Part shown: one piece after another, positions 41,962 through 51,186 of the stretch | Layout of the letters: every line of letters starts with the position of its first letter | How positions within the stretch are numbered: the first letter of the stretch is position 1 | Assembly: GCF_002019795.1 (NCBI RefSeq) | Contig: NZ_KV917381.1 | Location: 3,380,068 to 3,444,067, forward strand | Direction: 5' to 3' | From: Bacillus alkalicellulosilyticus | GTDB lineage: Bacteria; Bacillota; Bacilli; Bacillales; Bacillaceae_F | Length of the DNA stretch: 64,000 nucleotides | The notes under the pieces: model-generated | Told to the model about the DNA's origin: nothing | Seen by the model: only the letters and a program-made list of their open reading frames with translations | The model's database searches: none | Program-made: the position numbers and the translations under genes

Positions 41962-43224
41962 ATGGACATCAAGCTGTTTGAAATTAAAAAGGTGTTTACG
42001 TCGCCCTCCATACTAGTTCTGATTCTATTGTTTATCACTTTTAATTTGTTTATTGTCTTTGAACATCGTGGTATGAGAGAAGAATTATTAACCGTAACTC
42101 ATTTAGTTGACCTATACGGAGTTGAAATAAATGAGAATATGATACAAAAAATTGAAAAAGATTACGAAGTTGCATTGCAAACAGTTAAAAAACTTTCATC
42201 TGAAAGAGCTTCAGTACCGTTTCAAAGTGCCGGAGAGTTTTTTGAAATCTATTATCAAAATGAAACACTTTTTAGTGAAGAGGAAAAATCATTTTTTACC
42301 GAAATCGTCATCATTGAAAATTACTTACATCTGGTAAAGGACATTGATGAAGTCTATGAAGGACTTAATATAATGGGGGTGGCTGAGGGAGAAATAGCTA
42401 AGTATCAGTTATCGGGACAAGCTGCCCAGACAGTAAGAAGGAATTATAGTCAATTAGAGAACAGGGTTGCCAGTCTTATTGAAAATAATGAACACAAACA
42501 TTTATTTTTTATCGGAAAGATATATGGAATGCATTCTTTATTATTTAAACAGCTTTTTTCAAGCATGATTTACCAAATTATGATTCTTGTTGTATTAACA
42601 ACAGCTTTTCTAACCAATTATGAATTTGAAAGCAAGACGCAGCTTCTCATGTATTCTACAAAGCGAGGAAGAAGACTTGCCATTGATAAGCTGACGGTAT
42701 CGCTGCTTAGTACGGTAGCCATTACTTCATCTATTCTACTACCAACATTACTAGCCTTTTTCTCAATGTTTAACTATAAGGGCCTCTGGCATGTGCCCAT
42801 CAGTAATTTTTTCAACTGGGAACCTCCACTTCTGCCGTACATCTCGTGGTGGAATCTATCGTTCCTACAATTTTTACTTTGTACTATTCTTGTTGTTTAT
42901 GTAGCTTCCATTCTATTTTCAGCTATCACTTTTATCATTTCTATCTTTATAAAAAATAGCTATCTAGTTTTCTTTATCTTTGTAATTCTATTTGGTGTCT
43001 CTCTTCTTGCTATTCAGTTTTTTCCAAGGGATGGAATTCTTATTTTTATCACAGCATTTACTCCATTCGTTTTAATCATAAATCCCTCGGTTTGGTTTAT
43101 GGAAAGCGGGGCGTTTACAACATTTAAGTATTATGAAGTCATTACCCTTTGCTCCTGGCTTCTATTGTTATTCATCTTAAGTCTGATGAGCTACAAAAAA
43201 TTTACCCACGAGGAAATAAATTAA
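41962..43224 (+). CDS. ABC-2-type transporter permease
   Basis: A 420-aa permease. One N-terminal TM (PSILVLILLFITFNLFIVF), an extracellular domain of about 150 residues, then five or six more TM segments. The intracellular loop MYSTKRGRRLAIDKL contains YSxKxGRRL, matching QYSSKMGRRLFVKKI in the next gene, so the two are paralogous halves. Adjacent to the ATPase stop with zero gap. Substrate unknown. Confidence 0.8.
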   Translation: MDIKLFEIKKVFTSPSILVLILLFITFNLFIVFEHRGMREELLTVTHLVDLYGVEINENMIQKIEKDYEVALQTVKKLSSERASVPFQSAGEFFEIYYQNETLFSEEEKSFFTEIVIIENYLHLVKDIDEVYEGLNIMGVAEGEIAKYQLSGQAAQTVRRNYSQLENRVASLIENNEHKHLFFIGKIYGMHSLLFKQLFSSMIYQIMILVVLTTAFLTNYEFESKTQLLMYSTKRGRRLAIDKLTVSLLSTVAITSSILLPTLLAFFSMFNYKGLWHVPISNFFNWEPPLLPYISWWNLSFLQFLLCTILVVYVASILFSAITFIISIFIKNSYLVFFIFVILFGVSLLAIQFFPRDGILIFITAFTPFVLIINPSVWFMESGAFTTFKYYEVITLCSWLLLLFILSLMSYKKFTHEEIN

Positions 43225-43236
43225 AGGAGGATCGCA

Positions 43237-44373
43237 ATGCGCATTATTTGGAATGAACTAATAAAGATATTTGAGATAAAAATGATATTATTGCTCCTTA
43301 TTATGAGCTCGATTATGTATTTCTTATTTATTTCGTTTTACTTTGAGCATTTTCCAAACGGAAGGCCGGAACTAGATTATTATAATATAAGCATTGAAAT
43401 GTTACATAATTATGGAAGCACACTAGATGAGAAAGAATTTTTACATTTTAAGCAAGTCTATGAACATGAAGTGGAAAAAGCCAATCACCTATTGGCACAG
43501 CACGAAATGGCAATAGAGGCAGGAATCACAACATATGAACAGTTAGTTGATACAGAATTACAAAATGAACTTAAAGAGAATACGAGGAATCAAATCATCT
43601 TTGAAGAAGAAGTAGATTTTTATTGGGAATTAGAGGCTAGAGAATATTTTATTGATAATTATGAGTACAAAGACTATTACTCCTTTGACGGTTTAAATGA
43701 CAAGCAAATCGAGAGGATTGAACATGTACTCCAATCTGATACATATACCTCTATCTTTCCTTATCTTATCTTTGAGAATTATAGAAATTTGATACAGTAT
43801 GTATCCATAGTAATATTTTTAAGCTTAATGTTTATGCTAGCTCCCATATTTATTCGAGATAAAAGGAATAACGTTATTTTCATTCAGTATTCGTCAAAGA
43901 TGGGAAGAAGATTGTTTGTAAAAAAAATAGTTGCCGCTTTGCTAGCAGCGTTTATAATTATCACGGCTCATTTCATTCTCTTTTTTATCATATATTCTAC
44001 TAACAATGTCTACATGTTTTTTAATCAACATATTATGTCTGTTCTCAACTTTTCTGATTTTTGGTATGACTTAACATTTATTCAATATATCTTATTGACG
44101 GTTGTTGGAATATACTTGATAGGTTTTGCGCTTACATTATTCATCGTCTTCATCTCAAACTTTGCACCAAATTACCTTACATTAATTGGTGGACACATTC
44201 CACTTGTCTTTGTAACAATAGCGTTTATCGTACATTATCTTATCCTTGAAATAGCATCTATCCGAATCCCTCAATACTATGGCATGTTGTTCTATCTCTT
44301 GTTGGGAACGCTATCAATAATCGTTATATATTTCAACTCAAGAAAAGAAAAAACAGCTGATATTCTAGCATAA
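43237..44373 (+). CDS. ABC-2-type transporter permease, paralog
   Basis: A 378-aa permease with a TM near the N-terminus (IILLLLIMSSIMYFLFISFY near residues 18-37), an acidic extracellular domain of about 140 aa, and a second membrane domain of five TMs. It shares the loop motif YSSKMGRRL with the upstream permease. AAAGGAGG lies before the ATG. It ends the operon at a strong terminator. Confidence 0.8.
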   Translation: MRIIWNELIKIFEIKMILLLLIMSSIMYFLFISFYFEHFPNGRPELDYYNISIEMLHNYGSTLDEKEFLHFKQVYEHEVEKANHLLAQHEMAIEAGITTYEQLVDTELQNELKENTRNQIIFEEEVDFYWELEAREYFIDNYEYKDYYSFDGLNDKQIERIEHVLQSDTYTSIFPYLIFENYRNLIQYVSIVIFLSLMFMLAPIFIRDKRNNVIFIQYSSKMGRRLFVKKIVAALLAAFIIITAHFILFFIIYSTNNVYMFFNQHIMSVLNFSDFWYDLTFIQYILLTVVGIYLIGFALTLFIVFISNFAPNYLTLIGGHIPLVFVTIAFIVHYLILEIASIRIPQYYGMLFYLLLGTLSIIVIYFNSRKEKTADILA

Positions 44374-44476
44374 TGGATTTCACCGTTTCTTTAGAATGGT
44401 TCCACGATTTCTTTAAGTTTGGGTAAACTTATATATAGCCTGAAGTAAACATCAATCCATTACCTCATTGGTCATG

Positions 44477-44519
44477 AAAAAAATCTTTAACACTTTTTCA
44501 GAGTGTTAAAGATTTTTTT
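44477..44519. terminator. Bidirectional terminator after ABC operon
   Basis: AAAAAAATCTTTAACACT pairs with AGTGTTAAAGATTTTTTT, with T-rich flanks on both strands; it ends the ABC operon and could end the convergent gene at 44560 too. Confidence 0.85.
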
Positions 44520-44559
44520 GCAACTAAGGTACAGTTTTTCTTTTATTAGTTATATCAAC

Positions 44560-45777
44560 TTACGGAGTATAGTTCACATTCGGTGTATATCGATTGGTCG
44601 CATTCCAAATTAAATATTCATTGATTCCATTGTCTTGCAACGCCCGAATTTGCGCTTCGACTTCTTCTTTTCCATACGAAATGTAATTTCCAGAACCAAG
44701 CCAGCTTGCTGTAAAATCTTGAATCCAGGGCCTGGAGACGGGTTGATTTTCAAGAGCACCTAATACTTCATTTTCCACTTTAGCATACGCATCAACTAGC
44801 TCATACGGGTGTAAGTCTGGCTTAGCAATTCCAAAGTACGACGTCCAATGACTCGGATAAATCATTGAAGAAATAACATCGACATTCTCTGAAATTTTTG
44901 AAAAGTTTTGACCTATTCCTGGAGCTTCACTAATCGTTGCTGCATATCCGAATATATCAACAGATACATCTACTTGATACGGTTCTAGTTGTTCACGGGC
45001 GTATGCTACAAAATCAGTAACGGCACTAACACGTTTTTGGACGTTATCCTCATCACCACCCTCATATTCTCCAACCCCATATTGCAGTTCAGCATCTCTT
45101 CGTTCAAATCCTTCAGGGAAACGAACATAGTCAAACTGAATTTCCTGGAATCCAAGTTGAGCCGCTTTTTCTGCAATCGCTACATTATATTCCCAGACTT
45201 CTTTTAAAAACGGATTCACAAATGCTTCACCCCGGTTGTTCTTCCACACTTCTCCGTCTGGTGTTTTAAAAGATAAGTCAGGTCTAGCTTCTGCTAATAC
45301 AGAATCCTTGAAGACTACCACTCTGGCAATCGGGTAAATTTGCTTTTCTTCTAGCACTTTCATCATGCCTTCTATATCCCCTATAAAATTTTTAGAGATA
45401 TCATAAAAAGGGGAGTCTTCATCAGGTCGATACGTTAAATAACCGTGGTCCTCCTTAATGTCGATTACCATAGCATTCAAATCCGTACTTTCCACCAAAT
45501 CAAGAAGAGATTCGAATCTTGCCCCACCCGCACTATTTCCAGTAACATAGATACCTCTGACCGCATCTGGATAAGTAAAAGAGTAACCAGAATCAAAAAA
45601 CGTAAGAAATCGAGGTAATTCCTCTGGTAACTGTAAAGATACAAATCCCACTTCCTTAGTACTATGGAAGTTTACTATAGGGCTCTGCTCCTCTGCACTT
45701 ACTGAGTACATACACCCAACACTAATGAAAAATAACACAATGAAACTACCTACAAGCTTTTTTGTTTGTTTTTTCAT
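44560..45777 (-). CDS. Putative glycoside hydrolase-like DUF4015 secreted protein
   Basis: A 405-aa protein with a signal peptide (KKLVGSFIVLFFISVGCMYS) and a DUF4015 TIM-barrel-like domain: RGIYVTGNSAGGARFESLLD, MVIDIKEDHGYLTY, ARVVVFKDSVLAEARPDLSF and GFQEIQFDYVRFPEG, whose FDYVRFP is the hallmark of this putative glycosyl hydrolase family. ATG 45777 has AAAGGCG spaced 8 bases upstream. Exported; probable wall or polysaccharide hydrolase (inference). No catalytic assignment. Confidence 0.8.
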   Translation of the reverse strand: MKKQTKKLVGSFIVLFFISVGCMYSVSAEEQSPIVNFHSTKEVGFVSLQLPEELPRFLTFFDSGYSFTYPDAVRGIYVTGNSAGGARFESLLDLVESTDLNAMVIDIKEDHGYLTYRPDEDSPFYDISKNFIGDIEGMMKVLEEKQIYPIARVVVFKDSVLAEARPDLSFKTPDGEVWKNNRGEAFVNPFLKEVWEYNVAIAEKAAQLGFQEIQFDYVRFPEGFERRDAELQYGVGEYEGGDEDNVQKRVSAVTDFVAYAREQLEPYQVDVSVDIFGYAATISEAPGIGQNFSKISENVDVISSMIYPSHWTSYFGIAKPDLHPYELVDAYAKVENEVLGALENQPVSRPWIQDFTASWLGSGNYISYGKEEVEAQIRALQDNGINEYLIWNATNRYTPNVNYTP

Positions 45778-45822
45778 TACATTCACGCCTTTTTTTATTA
45801 GTCCTGTTACTAATACTATGTC

Positions 45823-46053
45823 CTAATCTTCATCTTTAACATCAACATCTTCAGGAATTTCTTCATTTTCGGCAAGACGGAATTCTATAATTCTTTTTTC
45901 AATTTGTTCTTTATGCCATCTGAACTGCTCTTTATTCACTAAATACTCTTTTCCGTCATGAACGGCGGTGAGGTTTCCCACTCTAATTTGTTCTTGTAAA
46001 TATTCTGGAGTCACATTTAAAAACTCTGCTAATTCATCTACTGTTATGTACAT
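45823..46053 (-). CDS. Excisionase-family HTH DNA-binding protein
   Basis: A 76-aa protein with YITVDELAEFLNVTPEYLQE and a LVNKEQFRWHKEQI segment, giving a winged helix-turn-helix of the excisionase/MerR-like kind (HTH_17), followed by an acidic tail. GGAGGAG is 5 bases before the ATG at 46053. A small transcription or recombination-type regulator; its target is unknown. No integrase is nearby. Confidence 0.7.
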   Translation of the reverse strand: MYITVDELAEFLNVTPEYLQEQIRVGNLTAVHDGKEYLVNKEQFRWHKEQIEKRIIEFRLAENEEIPEDVDVKDED

Positions 46054-46174
46054 GTCCACTCCTCCTTAGTTGAAGTATAGCGATAAATGGTAGGAATTGC
46101 GACCTAAAATGTAGTATTTGCTCAAGTCTCATTTGCCAAGATTGACTATGCTTCAGAATTTCATCCAGACCCAG

Positions 46175-46954
46175 CTATTTCACGTTCACTAATTGTATAT
46201 TACTGCTCATCCATTGCTGATGATTTAGCCATTGTTCAACAATTTGGTGAAGCAAATCTGGTTTTCCTAATGATATTCCATGACCTATGTCTTCGAACAC
46301 ATGACCTGTGCAATTTACATTACTCTTAGGCAAATCTACTACTGATATTTTCATAATGCCTTTCTCTTTTTGTCCTACAGTTACAAGTATGTTTGCTGTT
46401 GCTTGCGAAAATTGTTCGGGTATTGAAAAAGTCATGTTTTCAATCATGATTCGATGAAAGGTTTGAAACGACATCTTGCATGTTTCTTGATAATACGTTT
46501 CGAATAACTCACTATCAATGTATAACGTTTTAGCTTGAAGTTTAGAAAAACTTTTCCTTTTTACTAAGGGATAAAAGATAGATAAAGATTTTATAAACAT
46601 AGTAGCAAACTGGATCGGTCTGAACAATGCACTATTAATCATGGCATAATCAATATCATTCGGTCTTTGACTAAGCATGGCTATTACTACTTGAGCTCCT
46701 AAAGAAAATCCAATGACAATGACTTGTTTATCTTTTCTTTTTTCTTGTATGAGGTCAAGGATTTGATTCGCACTATCATCAATAGAGAAGGGTGTTTCTT
46801 TGAAACTTTCCCCTTGCTCCGGTAAGTCGGTAACGATACAGTGATAAGATGAAAAATAACGAACCTGTTTATTCCAAATCCAACCACTTACTCCTCCTCT
46901 ATGTAAAAAAAACATGAGCGGCCCATTTTTATCTCCATGCTCCGTGTAGTTCAT
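46175..46954 (-). CDS. Alpha/beta hydrolase
   Basis: A 259-aa alpha/beta-hydrolase-fold protein. LMFFLHRGGVSGWIW is the oxyanion segment (with HRGG where HGGG is common), VIVIGFSLGAQVVIAM holds the nucleophile Ser in GFSLG (near residue 96), and FEDIGHGISLGKPDLL supplies the catalytic His in IGHG. Start overlaps the stop of the VOC gene by one base, so the two are an operon. Substrate unknown; possibly an esterase or lactonase. Confidence 0.82.
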   Translation of the reverse strand: MNYTEHGDKNGPLMFFLHRGGVSGWIWNKQVRYFSSYHCIVTDLPEQGESFKETPFSIDDSANQILDLIQEKRKDKQVIVIGFSLGAQVVIAMLSQRPNDIDYAMINSALFRPIQFATMFIKSLSIFYPLVKRKSFSKLQAKTLYIDSELFETYYQETCKMSFQTFHRIMIENMTFSIPEQFSQATANILVTVGQKEKGIMKISVVDLPKSNVNCTGHVFEDIGHGISLGKPDLLHQIVEQWLNHQQWMSSNIQLVNVK

Positions 46955-47322
46955 TATAGTAATACTTCCTTTATCATCTCAACTCGATTGCCAAAAGGGT
47001 CTCTAAATTCAAATCGTTCATAGCCGGGAATGGCAACAGATTCTTCAACTTTTATATGATGTTGCTCTAATCTCTTTTTCCAATACGAGATATCATCTAC
47101 TTCATATGCGAGATGTGCTTTTGTCGTATTCCTGTCAAAACCGTCTTCGGTTCCCACATGAACCTGGTAACTTCCTAAATCAAGCCAAAACCCACCGCGC
47201 CCTTTTAAAGACTCAGGCTTTTCTATTTCCTTTAACCCTAAAACGTCGCAATAAAACCTCTTACCTTCCGTTTCTTTCCCTTTTGGAATTGTAATTTGTG
47301 CGTGATGTAACCCAAGAATCAT
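46954..47322 (-). CDS. VOC/glyoxalase-family protein
   Basis: A 122-aa protein of the vicinal-oxygen-chelate fold: ILGLHHAQITIPKGKETEGK begins with the His metal-ligand position (HHAQI) and RGGFWLDLGSYQVHVGTEDG, HLAYEVDDISYWKKRL and FEFRDPFGNRVEMIK follow the family's repeat pattern with metal-binding Glu near the end. Possibly a dioxygenase or resistance protein. Paired with the alpha/beta hydrolase gene. Confidence 0.85.
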   Translation of the reverse strand: MILGLHHAQITIPKGKETEGKRFYCDVLGLKEIEKPESLKGRGGFWLDLGSYQVHVGTEDGFDRNTTKAHLAYEVDDISYWKKRLEQHHIKVEESVAIPGYERFEFRDPFGNRVEMIKEVLL

Positions 47323-47359
47323 CAATTAACGCCTCCTCGTACAAATTATTCTCCTTCAA

Positions 47360-48286
47360 TTATATCCTTTTACGAGATATATTTGGATATTTTTGTTTAT
47401 AATGATGTTTGTCTTCTCGAGATATGAAGTAAATGGCGACCAAAATAATCGCTAATCCAAACAAATGGTGCAATAGAAAGGGTTCCTTTAACAATAAAAC
47501 AGAAAGAAGAACTGTACTAAGTGGAAGTACACTCGTTAACACACCAACCGCCGACGCAGGTAATTTGGCTAACCCTTCATACATTAAAAGAAACGCTAGA
47601 ACCGTTACGATTACTGCAAAGTACAAAATGAGGGCCCAGTCTGTACTAGATGTAAAATCATATTGAGTCTTTTGAATCTCGTATATCGCTAACGGCATAA
47701 AAAGTATTCCACCAATAAGAGAAACAGAAGTTGATATGGCCAAAGGACTGAGCCTACTAGAAAGGGATTTACCCAAAATAATAAACAATGCTTCTCCTAA
47801 TACAGCACCTACTATCAATACATTTCCAACTATACTACTTACCTCATCTCCTTGGATTGATCCAAACAGATGCAAAACGAATACTCCTGTAACTGCTAGG
47901 ATGACACCACTACTCTGAAATGTAGTTAGCTTTTCCCTTAACATAATAATAGCTAAAATGGCGACCATTGCAGGTAACGTACTTGTGATAATTCCTGCTT
48001 CCACTGCCGATGTGTATGTTAAGCCATAAAGCATTAGAATACTAAATAAAAAGACACCCGTTACAGATTGAAGAATTAAAATCCCCCATTCTCGTCGAGT
48101 TATCGAAGGAAGCCCTTCTTTCCACAACAGTAATGGGACGAATATAATCGATGCCAAAATAAATCGTAAAGCAGAAGCTATAAATATTGGTATATGATCA
48201 ACCATTACTTTTCCGGCAACGACAGAACTTCCTACAATACACATCGCTATGATTACTTTTAGAAAAGCTACCTTTCTTACACCCAT
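47360..48286 (-). CDS. EamA/DMT-superfamily transporter
   Basis: A 308-aa protein with ten TM segments in two EamA repeats, starting GVRKVAFLKVIIAMCIVGSS and with ASALRFILASIIFVPLLL and ITSTLPAMVAILAIIMLREK (repeat 1). The end is a charged tail EDKHHYKQKYPNISRKRI. Likely exports a small metabolite or amino acid. I chose ATG 48286 because CGGAGTGG lies upstream; the frame extends to 48394 without ribosome support. It is divergent from a MocR-family gene; such pairs usually mean the regulator controls the exporter. Confidence 0.85.
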   Translation of the reverse strand: MGVRKVAFLKVIIAMCIVGSSVVAGKVMVDHIPIFIASALRFILASIIFVPLLLWKEGLPSITRREWGILILQSVTGVFLFSILMLYGLTYTSAVEAGIITSTLPAMVAILAIIMLREKLTTFQSSGVILAVTGVFVLHLFGSIQGDEVSSIVGNVLIVGAVLGEALFIILGKSLSSRLSPLAISTSVSLIGGILFMPLAIYEIQKTQYDFTSSTDWALILYFAVIVTVLAFLLMYEGLAKLPASAVGVLTSVLPLSTVLLSVLLLKEPFLLHHLFGLAIILVAIYFISREDKHHYKQKYPNISRKRI

Positions 48287-48418
48287 ATAACCACTCCGTT
48301 CATTTAATTGTTTTCCAATATTGCAACATAATGTAAAATTAACAATAGGAAGTGGTTTGTTGTAGAGCCAATTAAATGCTTTTTTCCAAACCAATTTATG
48401 AAACTGGAGGAATGGTAT

Positions 48419-49828
48419 ATGGCTTGGATTGAAATTGATAGGACGTCTGATGTTCCATTGCTACACCAAATATATCTTACTCTTCGAAAACAAATCTTAA
48501 CAGGTGTTTACCCAGCAGGGACCAAACTGCCTTCAAGTAGAGAATTAGCTGAAAAAATACAAGTGTCCCGTACTATCATCGTTGAAGTGTATGATCAATT
48601 ACTAGCAGAAGGTTATTTATTTACGAAGACAGGTTCTGGTACTTTTGTCGAAACTGGAGTTCAATTAAACGATGTTCACCTAGCAAACACTACGAATATT
48701 ATGGAGGAAACTGATGACCCTATTGAGCACGAAATCATAGTAGACTTCCGCTCTGGTGTTCCAGCCTTAGACTTGTTTCCCCGAAAAAAGTGGGCTCGAG
48801 TTGTAAAAGAAGTTTATGAAAAGAGCTCTCCTTATTTATTTGGGTACAATCGTCCTGAAGGAAATGAAGAGTTACGTCAAACGATTTCAAACTATCTTTA
48901 TAAAACAAGAGGAATTGCTTGTCATTCTAGACAAATAATAATCACATCTGGCGCCACCCAAGCGCTTTCTTTATTAGCAAAATTACTTCATAAGGGCGAT
49001 GAAGTCATCATTGAAAACCCAATAAACAAAGAATTACGAGAAATATTTACGCAAAAAGGAGCAACAACCATCCCCATTGAGGTTGATCAATTTGGATTAA
49101 AAACCGAGCTCCTGCCTCCTGACAGCAAACCAAAGTTCATTATTGTCACACCGTCTCATCAATTTCCATTAGGGGGCACGCTCCCCATTCAAAGACGAAT
49201 TGAACTCATTGAATATGCAAAAAGAAGAGGGAGTTACATCATCGAGGATGATTACGATAGCGAATACCGCTACGCCGGACCTCCTGTTAGTTCACTACAG
49301 GGCTTATTTCCAAGTGGAGTTATTTATGTCGGAACCTATAGTAAAGTCCTCTCTCCAAGCTTACGGCTAGGGTATCTCATCTTTCCTCCCTCATTGCTCG
49401 AAAGGATTACATCCATTAAACGATTTACCGATTATCACTCACCAACGATGGAGCAGCTGATTTTATCACGATTTATACAAGAAGGCCATTTAGAAAAACA
49501 CATTACTGCGATGAGGAAAATCTATAAACAGAGGCGAGATACTTTAATAGATAGTTTAACAACAGAGTTCCCCAATGAAGTTACTATTCTAGGTGCTTCA
49601 ACAGGACTTCACCTAGTTGCTCAATTTTCAAATGTGATTTTTACGAAAGAAAAAATAAAACAAATTAGAAAAAAAGGAGTTCACATTGTTTCAGTAGAAG
49701 AACATACAATTGGAATCCATACCCACTCAGATAAAATTATATTAGGCTATGGTAACCTTACGCCTGACGAAATCAGAGATGGTGTCCAACGATTAAAAAA
49801 AGGCATTGTTTGTATCGAGAAAGAATAG
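48419..49828 (+). CDS. MocR-type GntR regulator with aminotransferase domain
   Basis: A 469-aa fusion. The N-terminal GntR winged helix reads PLLHQIYLTLRKQILTGVYP, then LPSSRELAEKIQVSRTIIVE; the C-terminal domain is a fold-type I aminotransferase with PLP Lys in VGTYSKVLSPSLRLGYLIF and IEDDYDSEYRYAG, the PLP-phosphate and Asp region. Regulators of this class bind PLP and an amine or amino acid. RBS GGAGG 6-8 bases before ATG 48419. It is divergent from the DMT exporter, with a 132-base shared region that probably holds the operator. Confidence 0.9.
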   Translation: MAWIEIDRTSDVPLLHQIYLTLRKQILTGVYPAGTKLPSSRELAEKIQVSRTIIVEVYDQLLAEGYLFTKTGSGTFVETGVQLNDVHLANTTNIMEETDDPIEHEIIVDFRSGVPALDLFPRKKWARVVKEVYEKSSPYLFGYNRPEGNEELRQTISNYLYKTRGIACHSRQIIITSGATQALSLLAKLLHKGDEVIIENPINKELREIFTQKGATTIPIEVDQFGLKTELLPPDSKPKFIIVTPSHQFPLGGTLPIQRRIELIEYAKRRGSYIIEDDYDSEYRYAGPPVSSLQGLFPSGVIYVGTYSKVLSPSLRLGYLIFPPSLLERITSIKRFTDYHSPTMEQLILSRFIQEGHLEKHITAMRKIYKQRRDTLIDSLTTEFPNEVTILGASTGLHLVAQFSNVIFTKEKIKQIRKKGVHIVSVEEHTIGIHTHSDKIILGYGNLTPDEIRDGVQRLKKGIVCIEKE

Positions 49829-49845
49829 GAAATGTGAGGGGATAT

Positions 49846-50256
49846 ATGGTGAGTACGCAAACGATCACTTATAAAAACGACGCTTCAATAACAGCCGAAC
49901 AACTGTCTTCCGTTTTTAAAGCTTCAGGGATTAAAAGACCTTCTGATGATTTAGAAAGGCTAGAGAGCATGATTCACCACGCAAATATTCTTATCACAGC
50001 ATGGGACTCTGATAAACTCATTGGTGTTGCAAGAGCGATTACGGATTATAGTTATTGTTGTTACTTATCAGATTTAGCTGTTAGGTTAGACTACCAAAGC
50101 CAAGGGATTGGTCGCGAACTTGTCCAAAGAGTACAAGAGACAATCGGTGAGGAAGTTGCGTTAATTTTATTGTCTTCACCAACTGCAATGCAATATTACC
50201 CAAAACTCGGCTTTGAAAAAATTGATAACGGCTTTAAGATTGCGAGAAAAAGATAA
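49846..50256 (+). CDS. GNAT-family acetyltransferase
   Basis: A 136-aa N-acetyltransferase: LIGVARAITDYSYCCYLSDL and VRLDYQSQGIGRELVQRVQE (the Q/R-x-x-G-x-G/A acetyl-CoA loop is SQGIGRE). YPKLGFEKIDNGFKI is the characteristic end of the fold. ATG 49846 with GAGGGG upstream. It begins 18 bases past the MocR gene in the same direction, so probably shares the transcript and the metabolite system. Confidence 0.85.
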   Translation: MVSTQTITYKNDASITAEQLSSVFKASGIKRPSDDLERLESMIHHANILITAWDSDKLIGVARAITDYSYCCYLSDLAVRLDYQSQGIGRELVQRVQETIGEEVALILLSSPTAMQYYPKLGFEKIDNGFKIARKR

Positions 50257-50283
50257 GTACATTTCTAGGCAGTTTAATTGACT

Positions 50284-50328
50284 AAAAAAAGCTTGTCAGC
50301 AGAAATTCTTAACTGACAAGCTTTTTTA
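50284..50328. terminator. Bidirectional terminator
   Basis: AAAAAAAGCTTGTCAG pairs with CTGACAAGCTTTTTTA between convergent genes. Confidence 0.85.
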
Positions 50329-50967
50329 TTAATGTAACAATTGCATAACTGAGAAAAAGTGCATGATTGTTCCAGCTACGACAAATAGGTGCCAAATCAT
50401 ATGATGATACTTAAATCCTCGCCACACATAAAAAATGGCTCCAATAGAATATAAAACTCCACCTATGACTAAAAACACGATTCCTGCCTGGACCACATTT
50501 TCAACAAGAGGATTCCAAGCAACAATTACGCCCCAACCCATTAACAAGTAAAGTAATGTGGATACGTATAAGTATTTTTTTACAAAAAAGGCTTTAAACA
50601 CTGTTCCTCCGATGGCAATGCCCCAAATAATACCAAATATCGTCCATCCAAGCCAACCTTGAACAGCTATAAATAAAAACGGCGTATACGTACCGGCAAT
50701 AAAAAAGTAAATCGAGGAATGGTCTAATACTTCAAATACATCTTTAGCTTTTCCTTTAGGAAGAGCATGAACAAATGTTGAGGAGAAATATAAAATCACC
50801 ATGGTCACACCAAAGATTGTAAAGCTTACGACATGCCACGCATTCCCGTACAAGGAAGAGAATACAATTAATAAAACCAACGCTGCAATACTTAACAATG
50901 CACCAATCCCATGGGTAATTGAATTTGCAATTTCTTCTCCCGTTGAAAAAGTATGAGTATTAGCCAT
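50329..50967 (-). CDS. PAQR/hemolysin III family membrane protein
   Basis: A 212-aa protein with seven hydrophobic segments and the family motifs: GEEIANSITHGIGALLSIAA at the start and DHSSIYFFIAGTYTPFLF, with metal-ligand-like His near the end (WHLFVVAGTIMHF). The family includes YqfA/TrhA-type channel-like proteins and hemolysin III. Start ATG 50967 chosen with the AAAGGAA site 9 bases upstream. Confidence 0.85.
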   Translation of the reverse strand: MANTHTFSTGEEIANSITHGIGALLSIAALVLLIVFSSLYGNAWHVVSFTIFGVTMVILYFSSTFVHALPKGKAKDVFEVLDHSSIYFFIAGTYTPFLFIAVQGWLGWTIFGIIWGIAIGGTVFKAFFVKKYLYVSTLLYLLMGWGVIVAWNPLVENVVQAGIVFLVIGGVLYSIGAIFYVWRGFKYHHMIWHLFVVAGTIMHFFSVMQLLH

Positions 50968-51186
50968 TTTCATCCATTCCTTTCATTCCTAACGTTTTCC
51001 ATAATCATTATTATACCATAAGAATGGTGGGGTCGTCGCTTTTCTTATTCCCGATAAATTTACGCACACCCTTACTAGGTATCAATATATTTCAGTCACA
51101 TTTTATTGCATTTTATAATAAAGATCTATATAATAGAAAAAATATCTAAAAATCGTGACAGTTAATTTTACAAGGAGGTATGAATT

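Noticed and set aside
45823-46053. Integrative element marked by the excisionase-like gene
   Set aside because: No integrase, attachment repeats or phage genes nearby; HTH_17 proteins are common outside mobile elements.
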